This document shows positions 43,000 to 54,440 of a stretch of DNA of 64,000 nucleotides, piece by piece. The translations under genes and the position numbers were made by a program. Positions within the stretch are counted from its first letter, which is position 1, and every line of letters begins with the position of its first letter. Below the pieces are notes generated by a model. That model made no database searches. It was given only the letters and a program-made list of their open reading frames with translations, and had not been told where the DNA came from. This DNA comes from Mesostigma viride (taxonomy: Eukaryota; Streptophyta; Mesostigmatophyceae; Mesostigmatales; Mesostigmataceae): the NCBI GenBank assembly GCA_009746045.1, contig RPFO01000299.1, positions 1,205,807 through 1,269,806 of the forward strand, given 5' to 3'.

Positions 43000-43521
43000 C
43001 TTCGGTACGAAGTACATTTTGCGTGCTGGAGTACATTCTTCACTACAATACGGTTCGTAGGAGACGCGAAATGAGTGAGAATGTTACCCGAGCGGTAACG
43101 AGGATTCGCACCGTTGATTTTAACATATGTTTCTTTTTTTGCGCCATTTGGCGAGCATCGACTGGAGCCTGAACCTAGCGGGGGGAATCGTGCGGGGGAA
43201 TCTTGCGGGGGAATCTTGCGGGGAAAAATTCCGAACGTGAATTTAGCGAAGTCCTACTACATTTTACTTGGTACAAGGTACTACAGTTTCGTCACTGAAA
43301 ATTTTCTGTAGTTGCTTTGGTGTTTCGTACGTTCCGCTGAAAATTTCGTGTTCAGTGCCCAGATCACAATTTGATCCGGGCGCAAAATGATTGGCTGTAC
43401 GGTACGAACCAAAAACGAAATTTTAGTATCTAAGTTCCGCAGCGCTTGCTGAATTTGCCCCGGAGGCCCGGGGGCACTTTCCCCGCTGAAAAAGGTGTCC
43501 GCGGAAGCGTATTGTAGTGTT
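43000..43521. promoter_or_regulatory. upstream region of the CACTA transposase gene
   Basis: Contains three tandem GGGGGAATCTTGC-type units (43180-43222) and several GAAATTTT/GTACGAA inverted motifs. It ends at the transposase ATG; I could not place a TATA box with confidence. Confidence 0.35.
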
Positions 43522-46500
43522 AATGGCTGGTAGGGCAGGCTCTAACGTTCCAGCTGTTGTGGCGGCCCTACAATTGCTAACGCAATGGGGCCAAGGAGGT
43601 TGTACTCGGAAGTTCGCGGACGCACAGCTGGCCCTTTTTAGTTCTCTCCTACCACCTGGGAATGTCTTGCCGGCTTCTGTTGAGGCAGCTAGACGCCTGT
43701 TGCGAGACTTGGGCTTGATGTATAAAGTATACGATGCGTGCAAGTGTGACGATTATGTTTACAAAGATATAAGGATCTCCAGCAGTGCCCAAAGTGCGCC
43801 GAACCTCGTTATGAGATATACACAGACACAGACGGCATGGTGATTAATACGAGGAAGCCCTATCGGCAAGTCAGAGTTTTTTCTTTGCTGGACAGGGTTC
43901 GGGGCTGGTTCAGAATGGAGAAGATGTCAATGGCACTGAGGTATGCAGGAGAGAAAGAAAACAAGGATGCAGATTCGCCGACGCGGACTGTCGACGGAGT
44001 GAAAGGTTTGTAATCGATAGCCTCTACATCTGGCCATTGCTTGTTTTTTTTTATCTTTGCTTGCCGATAGAGTTACACAACGCCGCGTTACTTTGGTATG
44101 TAGAGCTAGAACGTTAGTAACCCTGAATCTTGCTATTGAATCTTGCCTGGCAAGGTCAGTGTCGTGTTAAGTGATGTATCTGTATTTCTTACCGTTGCTT
44201 CAATGCATTCTCTGTGGTTTGTTCTTTCCTTGCCTGTTTCTTTTTGCAGACTGTCCGGCTGTTACTACAACATGTAAAAAATCTTTACCCGCAGTTTCGT
44301 ACTGAGCTGCGTAATCTTATATTCGGGATGGCGGTTGACGGAGTGTGTCCGCGTAGCTTTATGGGAAACTATTCTTGCTGGCCAGCTTTTATGGCTTGCT
44401 ACAATTTACCTGAGTGGGTATTTGTCAACAAGAACTTCTCACCTATATGGTTCTGCTGATAAGTGCCGCCAAGGGCAAGGCTCCAAAAAGAATGCAGGTG
44501 TACTGGGAGTTGGCGGTTGATGAGCTTGTGGCGATGTGGAATGGTTTTTATGTATGCGACATCGTGGATGACCAGGGCGGCCAGTTACAACCTGTGCGCC
44601 TGCAGGCGCTCCTACTGTGGGTAATCCACGACTACCCAGCTTTTGCAAAGTCACTAAACATCCCAGATGCTGGATACTGCGGCTGCATGTTACATGGGCC
44701 AGAATGGGAAGCAACCTTTTTTTCCAATGGGAAGCTTGTGTACTTAGTAGGGCACTCTACGCTTTTGAAGGAAGGTGACCCTGCGCGACCATCCGGGACT
44801 GGAGCTGCCCCTCCAGAAATGGATTATGATGGGTACCTGAAATATTGTCGGGAAGAGTTGGGGGTGCAACCTGAAATATTCGGCAAGCTGCCGTACTGGA
44901 CCAAGCTGTTAATTCGACATCTGGTGGATGAATTTCACCTTGGCCCGAACTGCCTGCTCCGGATAGTCAACTGCACCAGCGGTAAGTAGCACGCGACAGT
45001 GTTCTTTTTTTTTCTAGAGTGCAGTTTGTAAACTTTGTCATATGCAAGGGACAAATTTTTGTTACATACTTGTTGATTGATTATTGATTGTGCGTTTCGT
45101 TGATATTGTGTTGTCCTTTGTGGCCTTTTTTATTATGTGCAGGGAAAGCTCATACCCCTGCTGTTCGAGCAAGGCTGCAACAACTGGGCCTTAATCAGGA
45201 GCTCTGGGTTACCACGGAAGAGGTGGAGAAAGTGGCGAAGAACGGTGTCCGGACAATACGCATTAAAAAAAACTCTCGACATCCACCATGTCAACTCACG
45301 TCGGAGGAGAAAGCGGCCACCCGTGGTATGTCTGTGGATGTGTATATGCTTTTTTATTGGAATTGGTTTGGATGTTGTTTGTTGGTATTTTATATAAAGT
45401 GTTTCATGTTGTCATCTGCCAAGATTGCTTAATTGCTGTGTTGGTCCATAGATCCCATGACGTAGTCCACTGTCATTAGAGATTTCTGTGTACCACATCA
45501 AACCAAGTGCCCTTGTTAGGGTAAACATGTTGCTTGTAAGACTTCCTTTCATTTTTTCAATAACTATTTATGGGGTTAGTGTCAGGATTTGCCGGAGCAT
45601 TTGGGCTGACAGTGTTTGGCCACTCTGACGAGAATTCGCCTCTGACATAATTTTCTAATCAAATTGTCAATGTGATCGTTTACATCTGTGTATCATACCA
45701 TGTTTCTGTTGAATGCAGAGGTGGAAAAGGCGTTCGACCGCCTCCCAGACTATGTGCCTGGGCGGTACCACGGACTAGCCGCTGACGGGAAAAGCGATGA
45801 GACGATGAAAACAAGTGACAAGAACAAGTACCTGTGTCTGTTGTTGCCGGTCGTGTTGCGCAATCGTTTGCATCCGGATGCCCGCGCGGCATTTGTCCAG
45901 CTGTCTGTGGCCTTTAATGCTGTATTTTCAGCAAGGTGTCTCACTCAATCGCAGTTAGTCGAAGTGGGCGAAATGATGGTGCGTGCGGTGGTAGCATTAG
46001 AGTGTGTTATGCCAGCGTCAGAAATGTCAAGATCAGTCCATGCTGCATCTCACTTGGCGGAACAGATCCGGTATGCTGGCCTGCCTGATGGCAGGAGCAT
46101 GACATGGGGTGAGCGCCAGATGGCGGTGATTACTTCTGGGCCATTGTCAAACAAGAACGTGGAATGCTCCATGGGAAACTTCTTCATGGACTGCGAGGCA
46201 TTAATATAAACATCCTGAGCTACTTCACGCGCCAGACTGTGTGGGTAAGTTTTTTAAACAAACTTCGTGTTTGCTTGGCTGCATGCACATTTCCCATGTT
46301 TCAGCGAGTGTTTCTAGCAGGTTAAGTGTATGCAAAACATGTACTTACGTTCTTTTTTTTCTATTTGGTTCATGTGTTTTTTTTTTAAGGGTCAAGGCTT
46401 CCCGTCTGTGTGGGACATTCTGGAAACTGATCCGTCCAAGTGTATTCTGCCGAGCAAGCGCTCTCGTCAACAAGCATATACTCTCTCTGAGGTCGAGCAG

Positions 46501-48081
46501 CTTGAGGCCTTACAGTTACTCCTGGAATTTGCACTTCAGCATGCAACATACGAGCGCGGATATGAAATTGAATTCTGGTGAGTTTCTTGTAGAAACCGAT
46601 GCTACATTTGTACACCCTCGCATTGGTAATTTTAATTCAGTTCAGCCGAAAGGAGGGTGTAATCTTGCAACGCATGTACATAGGATTATCATATGTTTCC
46701 TGCATTCTTCTGATTTGCTTACGAGTCGTGCTTAATGTGGTTGATTTTCTAGATTTCACAGTGACATTCTTATGTCCTTGTCTACACGCAATATCTGGTT
46801 GTGCATGCAATGATGAAGATGCTTTTTTTCACTATGTTGATAATTGTATGAAGTGGGACAACTATGTTTAATTGTATGTTTAATTGATTTTGCAATGTGA
46901 TGTACGTTATTCGCCTTTGTCACTTGCAGGCGTCGGCTCGTTCACGTTGGCAACCTGGCGTGGTTGAAGCAATGGATCACGCAAAACCAGGAGCCACGCC
47001 TCCCCACGATTATTACGGCGGCGCCGGGTGTGTGGCATGGAGCCTGCTTGTGACGAGCATGACTCAATCCACATCAATGGCAGCAATTACCGAACTGCAG
47101 TCGCCGACCTTCGACAAACTGTTCGCCATCGCAACTCAGGAGTAATGGTTTATGGTAAAGAGGGGGTTAGGTATGGCCGCATCACACACATTCTGCATAG
47201 TTTCCTACGTGCCCCGACGGAAGGATGGAGTAGGCAAGTTCTTTTAAAGGTCGCTCTGTTTGATGTCAGTTCTGTGAAAGAGCTCCCTTTAGAGGGATTG
47301 ACGCTTATTATACCTTTAGGCCGGGGAGCGAGCGCCCAAGCAGGATGCTTTAGTCCTTCCCGCGGGAGTGTATGTTCAGTTGGTTTTGTAGTTGATCCAG
47401 AGTATGCACCTGAGATAGCCATCGTGCACTGTAAATTGCCGTGGCAAATGGTAAAGGAAACGTGTAGTGCAGCCCAGCATGTATTATCAAGTGCTGCAGG
47501 TGCTCAGCTGAGAACCACAGACGTGTATGCTGATATGAACCTGCAGCGCAAGGTGACACTGTGTGTTAAGCGAAGAGACATGACAACACGAGGTCGTTCA
47601 CAAGGTAATCGCACTGCACCCATAGATCCACAAGCAACCACTGCACGCATGGCTGCGGAGCCACAAGCAACCACTGCACCTAATCGCTCACGTGGCAAGC
47701 GCACTGTTGGCACATTGGTAGAGCCACAAGCAACCACTGCACCAAGTCGCTCACGTGGCAAGCGCACTGTTGGCACATTGGTAGAACCACAAGCAACCAC
47801 TGCACCAAGCCGCTCACGTGGCAAGCGCACTGCTGGACACATTGGTAGAAACACACACAGCCGCTGCACCAAACCGCTCGCGTGGCAAGAGCATTGCTGG
47901 CAAGTCCATGGCAGCGGCTAGTGGCAGCGCATCAAGCCCTGATGACATTGCTAGTGATTTGTCGCTGAGCAGCAACGGTGAGGCATGCATTCCCACACAA
48001 AGGAGAAGTGAGAGGCAACGTGTGGTAGTAAATTATGCGGACTCTGACAGTGCTGCATACACTGATGAGGAGTGGGATTGA
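43522..48081 (+). pseudogene. CACTA transposase gene (Transposase_21 and DUF4218-like), six exons, frameshifted
   Basis: Exons by my reading: 43522-43998, 44250-44981, 45143-45325, 45719-46244, 46390-46577 and 46930-48081, with GT-AG borders and agreeing phases. Exon 1 has the family's N-terminus (VLPASVEAARRLLRDLGLMY, a CPKCAEPRYE zinc motif). Exon 2 is the Transposase_21 core (FGMAVDGVCPRSF, YSCWPAFMACYNLPEW, LQALLLWVIHDYPAF, then CGC). Exon 4 is DUF4218-like (VLRNRLHPDARAAFV, PASEMSRSVHAASHL). Exon 6 has WLKQWI, SVGFVVDPEYAPEIAIVHCK and four 21-residue repeats encoded by a 63-bp unit (47660-47880), ending EEWD. Single-base frameshifts lie near 43770, 44435, 46195, 47035 and 47840. The product would bind and cut the CACTA ends in the nucleus. 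Confidence 0.85.
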
Positions 48082-48229
48082 TTATATTCCTAATATAATG
48101 TAATGATGGATTGATGTAACTTGTTGTGTGCTTGTCACACTTATATTTCATTATTTCCAATGAACATGTGTGTCAACTGCATCATTTCTGCATCCACATA
48201 TAATGCATAAGTGTCCTGTCTTCATGCAC

Positions 48230-48654
48230 TTGAGAGTTCTCAAGTGTCATGCTCAGTGTCCTGATTTTCCTGATTTTTTGTGCCATGCTAAGTGTCCTGA
48301 TTTTCCTGATTTTTTTCTGATTCAGCGGGTTTTCTCAAGATCTTGAGATTTTTTGTGTTGTTCCGACATTTTTCTCAGGATCTCAGTGTTTCTCAGGATT
48401 TTCTCAGGATTCTCAGTGTTTCTCAGTGCGTGGCGAGAAAAATCTCAGGCACTTCTCAAGATTCTCAGGAGAAAGTCCTGATATAATATCAGGAATCCTG
48501 AGAAAAATCTCAGGTTTTCTCAGGATGTCTCCTGATTTCCTGAGAAAAAAATCAGGAAATCTCAGGAAGTCCTGAAAAATCTCAGGAATCCTGAGAAAAA
48601 AATCAGGAAATCTCAGGATTCCTGAGAAAAATCTCAGAACCCGACTTCCTAGTG
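48230..48654. repeat. right subterminal repeats and TIR of the 28-kb CACTA
   Basis: TTTTCCTGATTTTT and TCTCAGGATT / AATCCTGAGAAA motifs fill about 400 bp in both orientations. The block ends CCGACTTCCTAGTG (48641-48654), the exact complement of the left TIR. Confidence 0.88.
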
Positions 48655-50086
48655 CAGCCGACCCCGGCAACTACAGAGGGGTGTGCATTCAAAGTGCCCC
48701 CCTCAAGCTTCTTATGTGGCTCATCCTGAACTGCCTGCGCACGGCCCTGGACGGTCACCTCAGCGAGACTCAGCACGGCTTCCGTCCAGGTCGCAACACA
48801 GTACAGGCGCTCTTCGCTATACTCGCCGACTTGTGGAGGAACTGCAACGCCTTCAGCCTGGTGAGTCCCCTTTGCACCTTGTGCTGGTGGACATCATCAA
48901 AGCCTTCGATTCGGTTTTCTGGCCTGCGCTTTGGGACATCCTCGAGCTGTTCCGGATCCCCCGCCCCCTTATTGCTGTCATCCGCAACCTGTATGAAGGG
49001 TCCACCACTTCGGTGCGCACTTCTTACGGGACCACGCCACCATGCCCTTTACAGAAGGGTGTGTGGCAGGGCTGCGTGCTGTCGCCCTACCTGTTGATTA
49101 TTGTGGTCGAATACGTAATGATTCAGGCGCGCAAGCGATTTACCCGCATCGTGGGTAGTAGGGAACCAGGGGTGCAGGTTGCTAACAAATTCTGGCATGG
49201 CGGAGCGGAAGCGGAGATTCGGCTGGCGGACATCATCTACGCAGACGACACCACCCTCTTCGAGGACACCGGGCACTGACGTGCAGACGTGGCTTGACTG
49301 CCTGGCTATCGAGGCCCGTGCAGTGGGGCTTGAGGTCAGCAAGAAGACCGAGGCTCTGGCCGTTGGGCTCACCCACTCACCGCCCGACCTCTTTCTCCTT
49401 GACGGCTCTCGAGTCCTGTATATCGGGACCGGGTCAAGCTGCTGGGCAGCCTGCTCCCCAGCTGCGAGGCCGATGTGGACCACCGCATCTCCCTTGGGCC
49501 TGGCACGCGTTACGCCAATACCGGGCCCTGTGGCGCAAGCCCCTGGGCAAGATCGAGAAACAGGACCTGTTCAAGGTCCTCGTCCTTCCTGTTCTCACGT
49601 ATGGGGCCGAGACATGGACCCTTACCGCCGACCTGGCCCGCAAGCTAGACGGCGCGGTCACCAACATGCTGAGATCCATTTTCAGAGTAGGATATGCTGC
49701 GCACGTCCGCAATGAGGACCTTTACCTTGGCATGCCATATATCACCAGCACCATCAAGCTAGCAGCGGCGCCTGCAGCTAGTAGGGCACCTAGCTCGCAC
49801 CAACCAGGTAGACACCTCACGTGGCCCCCCCGCGGGACTGCGACCAGCCCAGCCTGGCCGCCACCTCCTGACGTGGGCCGGGCCCCGTGATGTTAGACGC
49901 CGCAAGGACCGCACTTTCAAAGAACAGCTAGTCGAGGACATGGGGGGCCTCGGCCTCTCCGTGATTTGGAAAAAGATGATGGACAAGGCCAAGTGGGCCC
50001 AGGTCATAGAGGACAACGAGCCCCCCCCTGTGGGGAAGCGCCCGCGTGTGCAAACCCGCGGGAGGCACGCCAGACAGCTCCCCTAG
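48655..50086 (+). pseudogene. LINE reverse transcriptase, part after the CACTA insertion
   Basis: Resumes the RT gene broken at 20500: NYRGVCIQSAPLKLL, ETQHGFRPGRNTVQALFAI, LVDIIKAFDSVFWPALW (first catalytic Asp), LQKGVWQGCVLSPYLLIIVV and LADIIYADDTTLF (the YADD catalytic pair). After a shift near 49275 the thumb and C-terminal region continue (AVGLEVSKKTEALAVG; KVLVLPVLTYGAETWTLTAD, a typical LINE segment; IFRVGYAAHVRNEDLYLG). At least three frame changes occur (about 48860, 49275 and 49480). It ends RHARQLP. The domain would copy LINE RNA at the target site. Broken by both the insertion and frameshifts. Confidence 0.85.
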
Positions 50087-50191
50087 GGTAGCGTGCTGTT
50101 GTTTAGATAGATGTTGTAGCTAGTGACGTTGTTTAGATAGATGTTGTAGATAGCTGATGTAGATAGATTGGACCGGTAGGACTGTTTGCAC
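50087..50191 (+). other. LINE 3' untranslated tail
   Basis: Contains TAGATAGATGTTGTAG twice (50104-50119 and 50134-50149) and leads directly into the CATC array, as expected for a LINE 3' end with a simple-repeat tail. Confidence 0.5.
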
Positions 50192-51004
50192 CCATCCATC
50201 CATCCATCCATCCATCCATCCATCCATCCATCCATCCATCCATCCATCCATCCATCCATCCATCCATCCATCCATCCATCCATCCATCCATCCATCCATC
50301 CATCCATCCATCCATCCATCCATCCATCCATCCATCCATCCATCCATCCATCCATCCATCCATCCATCCATCCATCCATCCATCCATCCATCCATCCATC
50401 CATCCATCCATCCATCCATCCATCCATCCATCCATCCATCCATCCATCCATCCATCCATCCATCCATCCATCCATCCATCCATCCATCCATCCATCCATC
50501 CATCCATCCATCCATCCATCCATCCATCCATCCATCCATCCATCCATCCATCCATCCATCCATCCATCCATCCATCCATCCATCCATCCATCCATCCATC
50601 CATCCATCCATCCATCCATCCATCCATCCATCCATCCATCCATCCATCCATCCATCCATCCATCCATCCATCCATCCATCCATCCATCCATCCATCCATC
50701 CATCCATCCATCCATCCATCCATCCATCCATCCATCCATCCATCCATCCATCCATCCATCCATCCATCCATCCATCCATCCATCCATCCATCCATCCATC
50801 CATCCATCCATCCATCCATCCATCCATCCATCCATCCATCCATCCATCCATCCATCCATCCATCCATCCATCCATCCATCCATCCATCCATCCATCCATC
50901 CATCCATCCATCCATCCATCCATCCATCCATCCATCCATCCATCCATCCATCCATCCATCCATCCATCCATCCATCCATCCATCCATCCATCCATCCATC
51001 CATC
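50192..51004. repeat. CATC tetranucleotide array, about 810 bp
   Basis: About 203 uninterrupted CATC units. Period 4 gives Met-Asp-Gly-Trp or His-Pro-Ser-Ile repeat ORFs on either strand that are not genes. It stands directly after the LINE 3' tail. Confidence 0.97.
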
Positions 51005-51009
51005 GGGGT

Positions 51010-51309
51010 TAATGCTCCGTGACTCCCCAACGGGAGCACGAGTCTAATTAATTAATTAATTATTCAATTAATTAATTAATTAATTAATTAATTAATTAAT
51101 GATATGCTCACATGGGTCTTATTGCACCCACAGATCTTGCCGGATCGTTTACTGTGTCCGACTGCAGCTGTGGCATGCCTCTGGCATGAAGGAGAAAGGG
51201 GGTCTCTGCCCTTTCTTCCTGTTGTGCACACACAGGGATTAAAAGCACTTCGGTGCTCCGTGACTCCGCAACGGGAGCATGAGTTTAATTAATTACTTAA
51301 TTAATTAAC
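51010..51309 (+). repeat. short interspersed repeat, copy 3, with a partial copy
   Basis: A full unit (about 51103-51309) of the family at 16690 and 17590, in the opposite orientation, ending GGGAGCATGAG and a TTAATTAA tail. Upstream, 51010-51045 is a second copy of just its 3' hairpin (ATGCTCCGTGACTCCCCAAC), followed by a longer TTAA tract. This looks like one unit inserted into the tail of another. Confidence 0.75.
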
Positions 51310-52044
51310 TCTTGACTTTGTCTTTATGTATTGTTGTTCGTATTTTTACTATTTACATTTCTTTTTTTTTTCTTTCTTTTTCCCTTTGTAATGTATACTC
51401 CTTACCTTTTCTTTTAGCCCCTTCGTGTATGTGTGTATGCGTTCCCTCTTTTCCTCCTTAGTTTTGGTTGGTGTGTGTGTGTGTGTGTTTTCCCTATCAA
51501 CCTTTCTTGTTACCCTCTGTCTCCATCCATGCAGGTCTTCCCAGAGATAGCCACGCGGCTCCCGCGGCATTCGTATCTTTCCTCTCAGACAACTACCCTA
51601 GTCCTTCCACGGCGTTGGATCGCCATGCGTCCAGGCATAGTTGTCTCACTTCGTAATGGCTGACTAGCTAGCTAGACCTTCTCAGTGGTTTTCCATTTGC
51701 GGGTATTTCCTTGTAAATGGTGGGAGAGCGATCGCAGCAATGGTGCTTGCCATGCACTAGACACTCCCGGCCAGTTAGACTCAAAACCCACGCCCTGATC
51801 AAGCAAGCTGTTAATATCCGGCCCCATGCACCGTCTCGGTCATCTAGTTGCTCTTCACGTAATTAAGCCATAATTTCAATGCACAAGGCTACACATTTCC
51901 ATCTTCATTCATATTCATCATCCTGAACGACTCGAAAACGCGGAAAAGATAACGGCAGGCTCGAGCTACCATGGTCCGGATTCTCCTGATTTCTGCCGTG
52001 CACAGGTCAAGTCTCCTTGATACATGCCCTTGTAATGTCAAGAG
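51310..52044. other. non-coding stretch
   Basis: T-rich at first, with a short GT run at 51472-51488. No supported ORF; it includes the 3' flank of the minus-strand gene that follows. Confidence 0.4.
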
Positions 52045-53747
52045 CTACGGTGTTGGCTTGATTGTTGCTGATTTGGTCACCCCTTTGCGGATATCTTTAA
52101 CTGACGTCTTGTAGCTAAAGCCCCGTTCCTGCTCAATGTCCACAGATTTAGCCGCATTGAACTCCTTCTCTTTGGCCTTCAACTTCTTCATCAAGTCCGT
52201 CATAGATCCCACCGCCTGTGAACAATGGGGAGGAGCAACATGGAGGGCCAAGAAAGATTATGTCAAACACAACAAGCATGGGACGGCCGTTAATAAATAA
52301 TTTCAATTAATTATTGGGACTTCCATGGGTGGCTCCACGGAACATAAGACAACCTGGACACATGCTGGCATGCAAGGTTGGTGGTTGATGCAAGGTTGTG
52401 CTCTAAAGTAAATAAGCAGTCCTTGGCATTCGCCATTCACCATAGAAAAAATATCCATCTAGAACGAGTCACTGGTGCCATTGCGGCGATGTCTCAACCA
52501 CCACTTGCTCTACAACGTGCGTGATGGATTACCCTGGGATGAAATGAGTTGGATGCCGGCGCTGACAGATCTTCTTGGCAAACACTTTGTTGAAAGCCAT
52601 GCCACATCTCTTAATATGACAAGAGAATAACTACCATCGCCAGAAATCCCGTTTGGACGTTGGAAAATGGCCCCCGCCCCCCACGCCTCCTTGCCACGCA
52701 TGTGATACAAAGCTTGTCAATGTGTGTAGCTAGAAAGGGCCAACTTTATCCTTCCAGGCACCCCTGCATGAATACACTAACTGGTTTGAAGGAGGAAGAC
52801 CTTTCGATATGCAAAGCATTCAGCTGGGCATATAAAACTGGAATTTCAACCACCAAAAAATATACTACTACAAAGTAGAGAAGTGCAGCTACCTACTAGG
52901 GAAGTGCAGCTACCAGCGAAACCTGCAGAACGTGCACTCACAAGTGGACAGGGATGCAAATGCGGCATTATCTGTGCAAGCACATGATCCCGATTTTTTC
53001 CCTTGTTGATAGTACACTAGTACAACACATCAACGCATGATAGTGTCCATGATAACTCATTATTGAAGGTAGGCAGGTTTATCCACACTTACAGCAGTAA
53101 CCTGTTCTTTCCCCTGCTCCATCTGGGCCTTTAAGCTGGCTTTTTTCTTCAGCTGCTCCTCGAGTTGCCGCTCCACTTCCTGCCAGCCACATGGCACGTT
53201 GTTGAGCATGCCAATGTGCATGAGTATGGCAACGCGCGGCGGTTAGTTGGCTCAGGGTCGAGGTCTGCATGGAAATCTTGCGGGAAAAAAAATACATCTC
53301 AACCAGAAACAGGCAAAGGAGTTAGAGCCAAAGTGGACCAGACAAAAATAAGTGGCCTACCTGAAGCTTCGGCTGTATCCTCGCGAGCTCGCGGCTGATC
53401 CATTCCAGCTCATTCTCGTCCTCGGCAACTTGCTTTTTCTTCTCGGTGTACTTGTTAAATAAGTTTTTCATAACATCATCAAGGTTTCTAACCCCCCGCT
53501 CAACGTTTGGGTCAGTCCGTCGCGTTTGCTCGTACACTTTTGACGTGACAACTTTCTTTGTTTTTGCTCCTGGACTCGCTGACTTGTCTGTCACTGCTGG
53601 AGTCTGTGCGACGGGCTCGGCAGGCACCTTTGCAACGGAGTCTGGAGGTGCTGCATTGACCGGCTCCGGTGCTTTTGTCGGTGGCTTGCTGCCATCTCCG
53701 TTATCAGCAGGGTCTGCACCTTTCGCTGGAGTTTTTTTAGGTGGCAT
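52045..53747 (-). CDS. three-exon coiled-coil protein gene, function unknown
   Basis: Minus-strand exons: 53747-53361 (MPPKKTPAKGADPADNG, donor CAG/GTAGGC), 53179-53093 (EVERQLEEQLKKKASLKAQM, donor GTAAGT) and 52215-52045 (acceptor CACAG, ending SATIKPTP and a stop). All introns are phase 0 and GT-AG, and the total is 214 residues with no frameshift. The first 80 residues are Pro/Ala/Lys-rich and disordered (VAKVPAEPVAQTPAVTDK). The rest is a charged helix with heptad pattern (LFNKYTEKKKQVAEDENELE; MTDLMKKLKAKEKEFNAA), so a coiled-coil protein is likely. It may be a host gene or an accessory gene of an unrecognised element. Confidence 0.6.
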
Positions 53748-53759
53748 GGTGGGGCGTGA

Positions 53760-54440
53760 TGATCAGTGGAAAATCCCTGAAAAATTCTTATCCGGCAGCC
53801 ATGGGCGAAATGTCGCTGCTAGGCGAACAATGGTAGCTATCGGCGTAGGCGCACAACTAGCGAAGCTGTACTGCACGCCTTACGCTCATTTCGTCACTGA
53901 TTGAAGGCACCACAGCCCGTCATACCCTCACAAAATAATGTAGTGGTCAATTGATGTTACCCTTTTCTAACACGGTTACCTTGACTTACAACCGGAAAAC
54001 AAAAAAGGCCACAGGCTTTGTCAAGCTTGATTTCCTGTTTCCGTCGCACAGATAATAATAATGACATGAAAACTTCCGCTTTTCCGCGGTCTAAATAAAA
54101 CAAGCAATTGCGAATTATAAAATGCCACCATCCATGGTCAACGGGGTTATATTTCTAGTGACGGACAACGTGCCCACTTGTCTCCGGGTAAATGGGAATT
54201 TTTTATTAACCTACAAGCTTAAGGGGGGGGGGATGCTTCGCATCCCCCCCAAAAGAAGGCGCAAAGCCGACCGTAGTCGAGTTTCGATCCGTCCGCCGAC
54301 AGATGGCAACTCGATTCAAGTCAACTGAAGCTTATGAAGGCGGGGGCGGAAAAAAGGGAAAATGCGGGAGACAAATAACGACACGCTTTGTGGGCCTGAA
54401 ACACCGCAGTCCGTCCGCCCTCATTCCCAGATCCCACCCA
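53760..54440. other. intergenic stretch
   Basis: Upstream of the coiled-coil gene. It contains a motif (CCGGGTAAATGGGAATTTTT, about 54184) recurring at about 59247, and a GGGGGGGGGATG/CATCCCCCCC hairpin (54222-54250). No ORF with support. Confidence 0.5.

Larger units (their letters stand above)
20501..48654. mobile_element. 28-kb CACTA (En/Spm) DNA transposon
   Basis: Begins CACTAGGAAGTCGG (20501-20514) and ends with the exact complement (48641-48654). The bases left and right are consecutive codons of one LINE RT gene, with CA duplicated (20499-20500 and 48655-48656), which fits the 2-3 bp duplication of CACTA elements. Both ends carry dense TCTCAGGA/TCCTGAGA subterminal repeats. Inside lie a Transposase_21-type gene on the plus strand, a spliced minus-strand gene, unknown ORFs, minisatellites, a large hairpin and a nested Copia-like element of 7.8 kb. 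Without the Copia element it would be about 20 kb, large for the superfamily. Confidence 0.88.

Noticed and set aside
50083-51039. Three ORFs of about 290-318 codons with Met-Asp-Gly-Trp repeats, and a His-Pro-Ser-Ile one
   Set aside because: Artefacts of the CATC array; no non-repeat coding sequence on either side.
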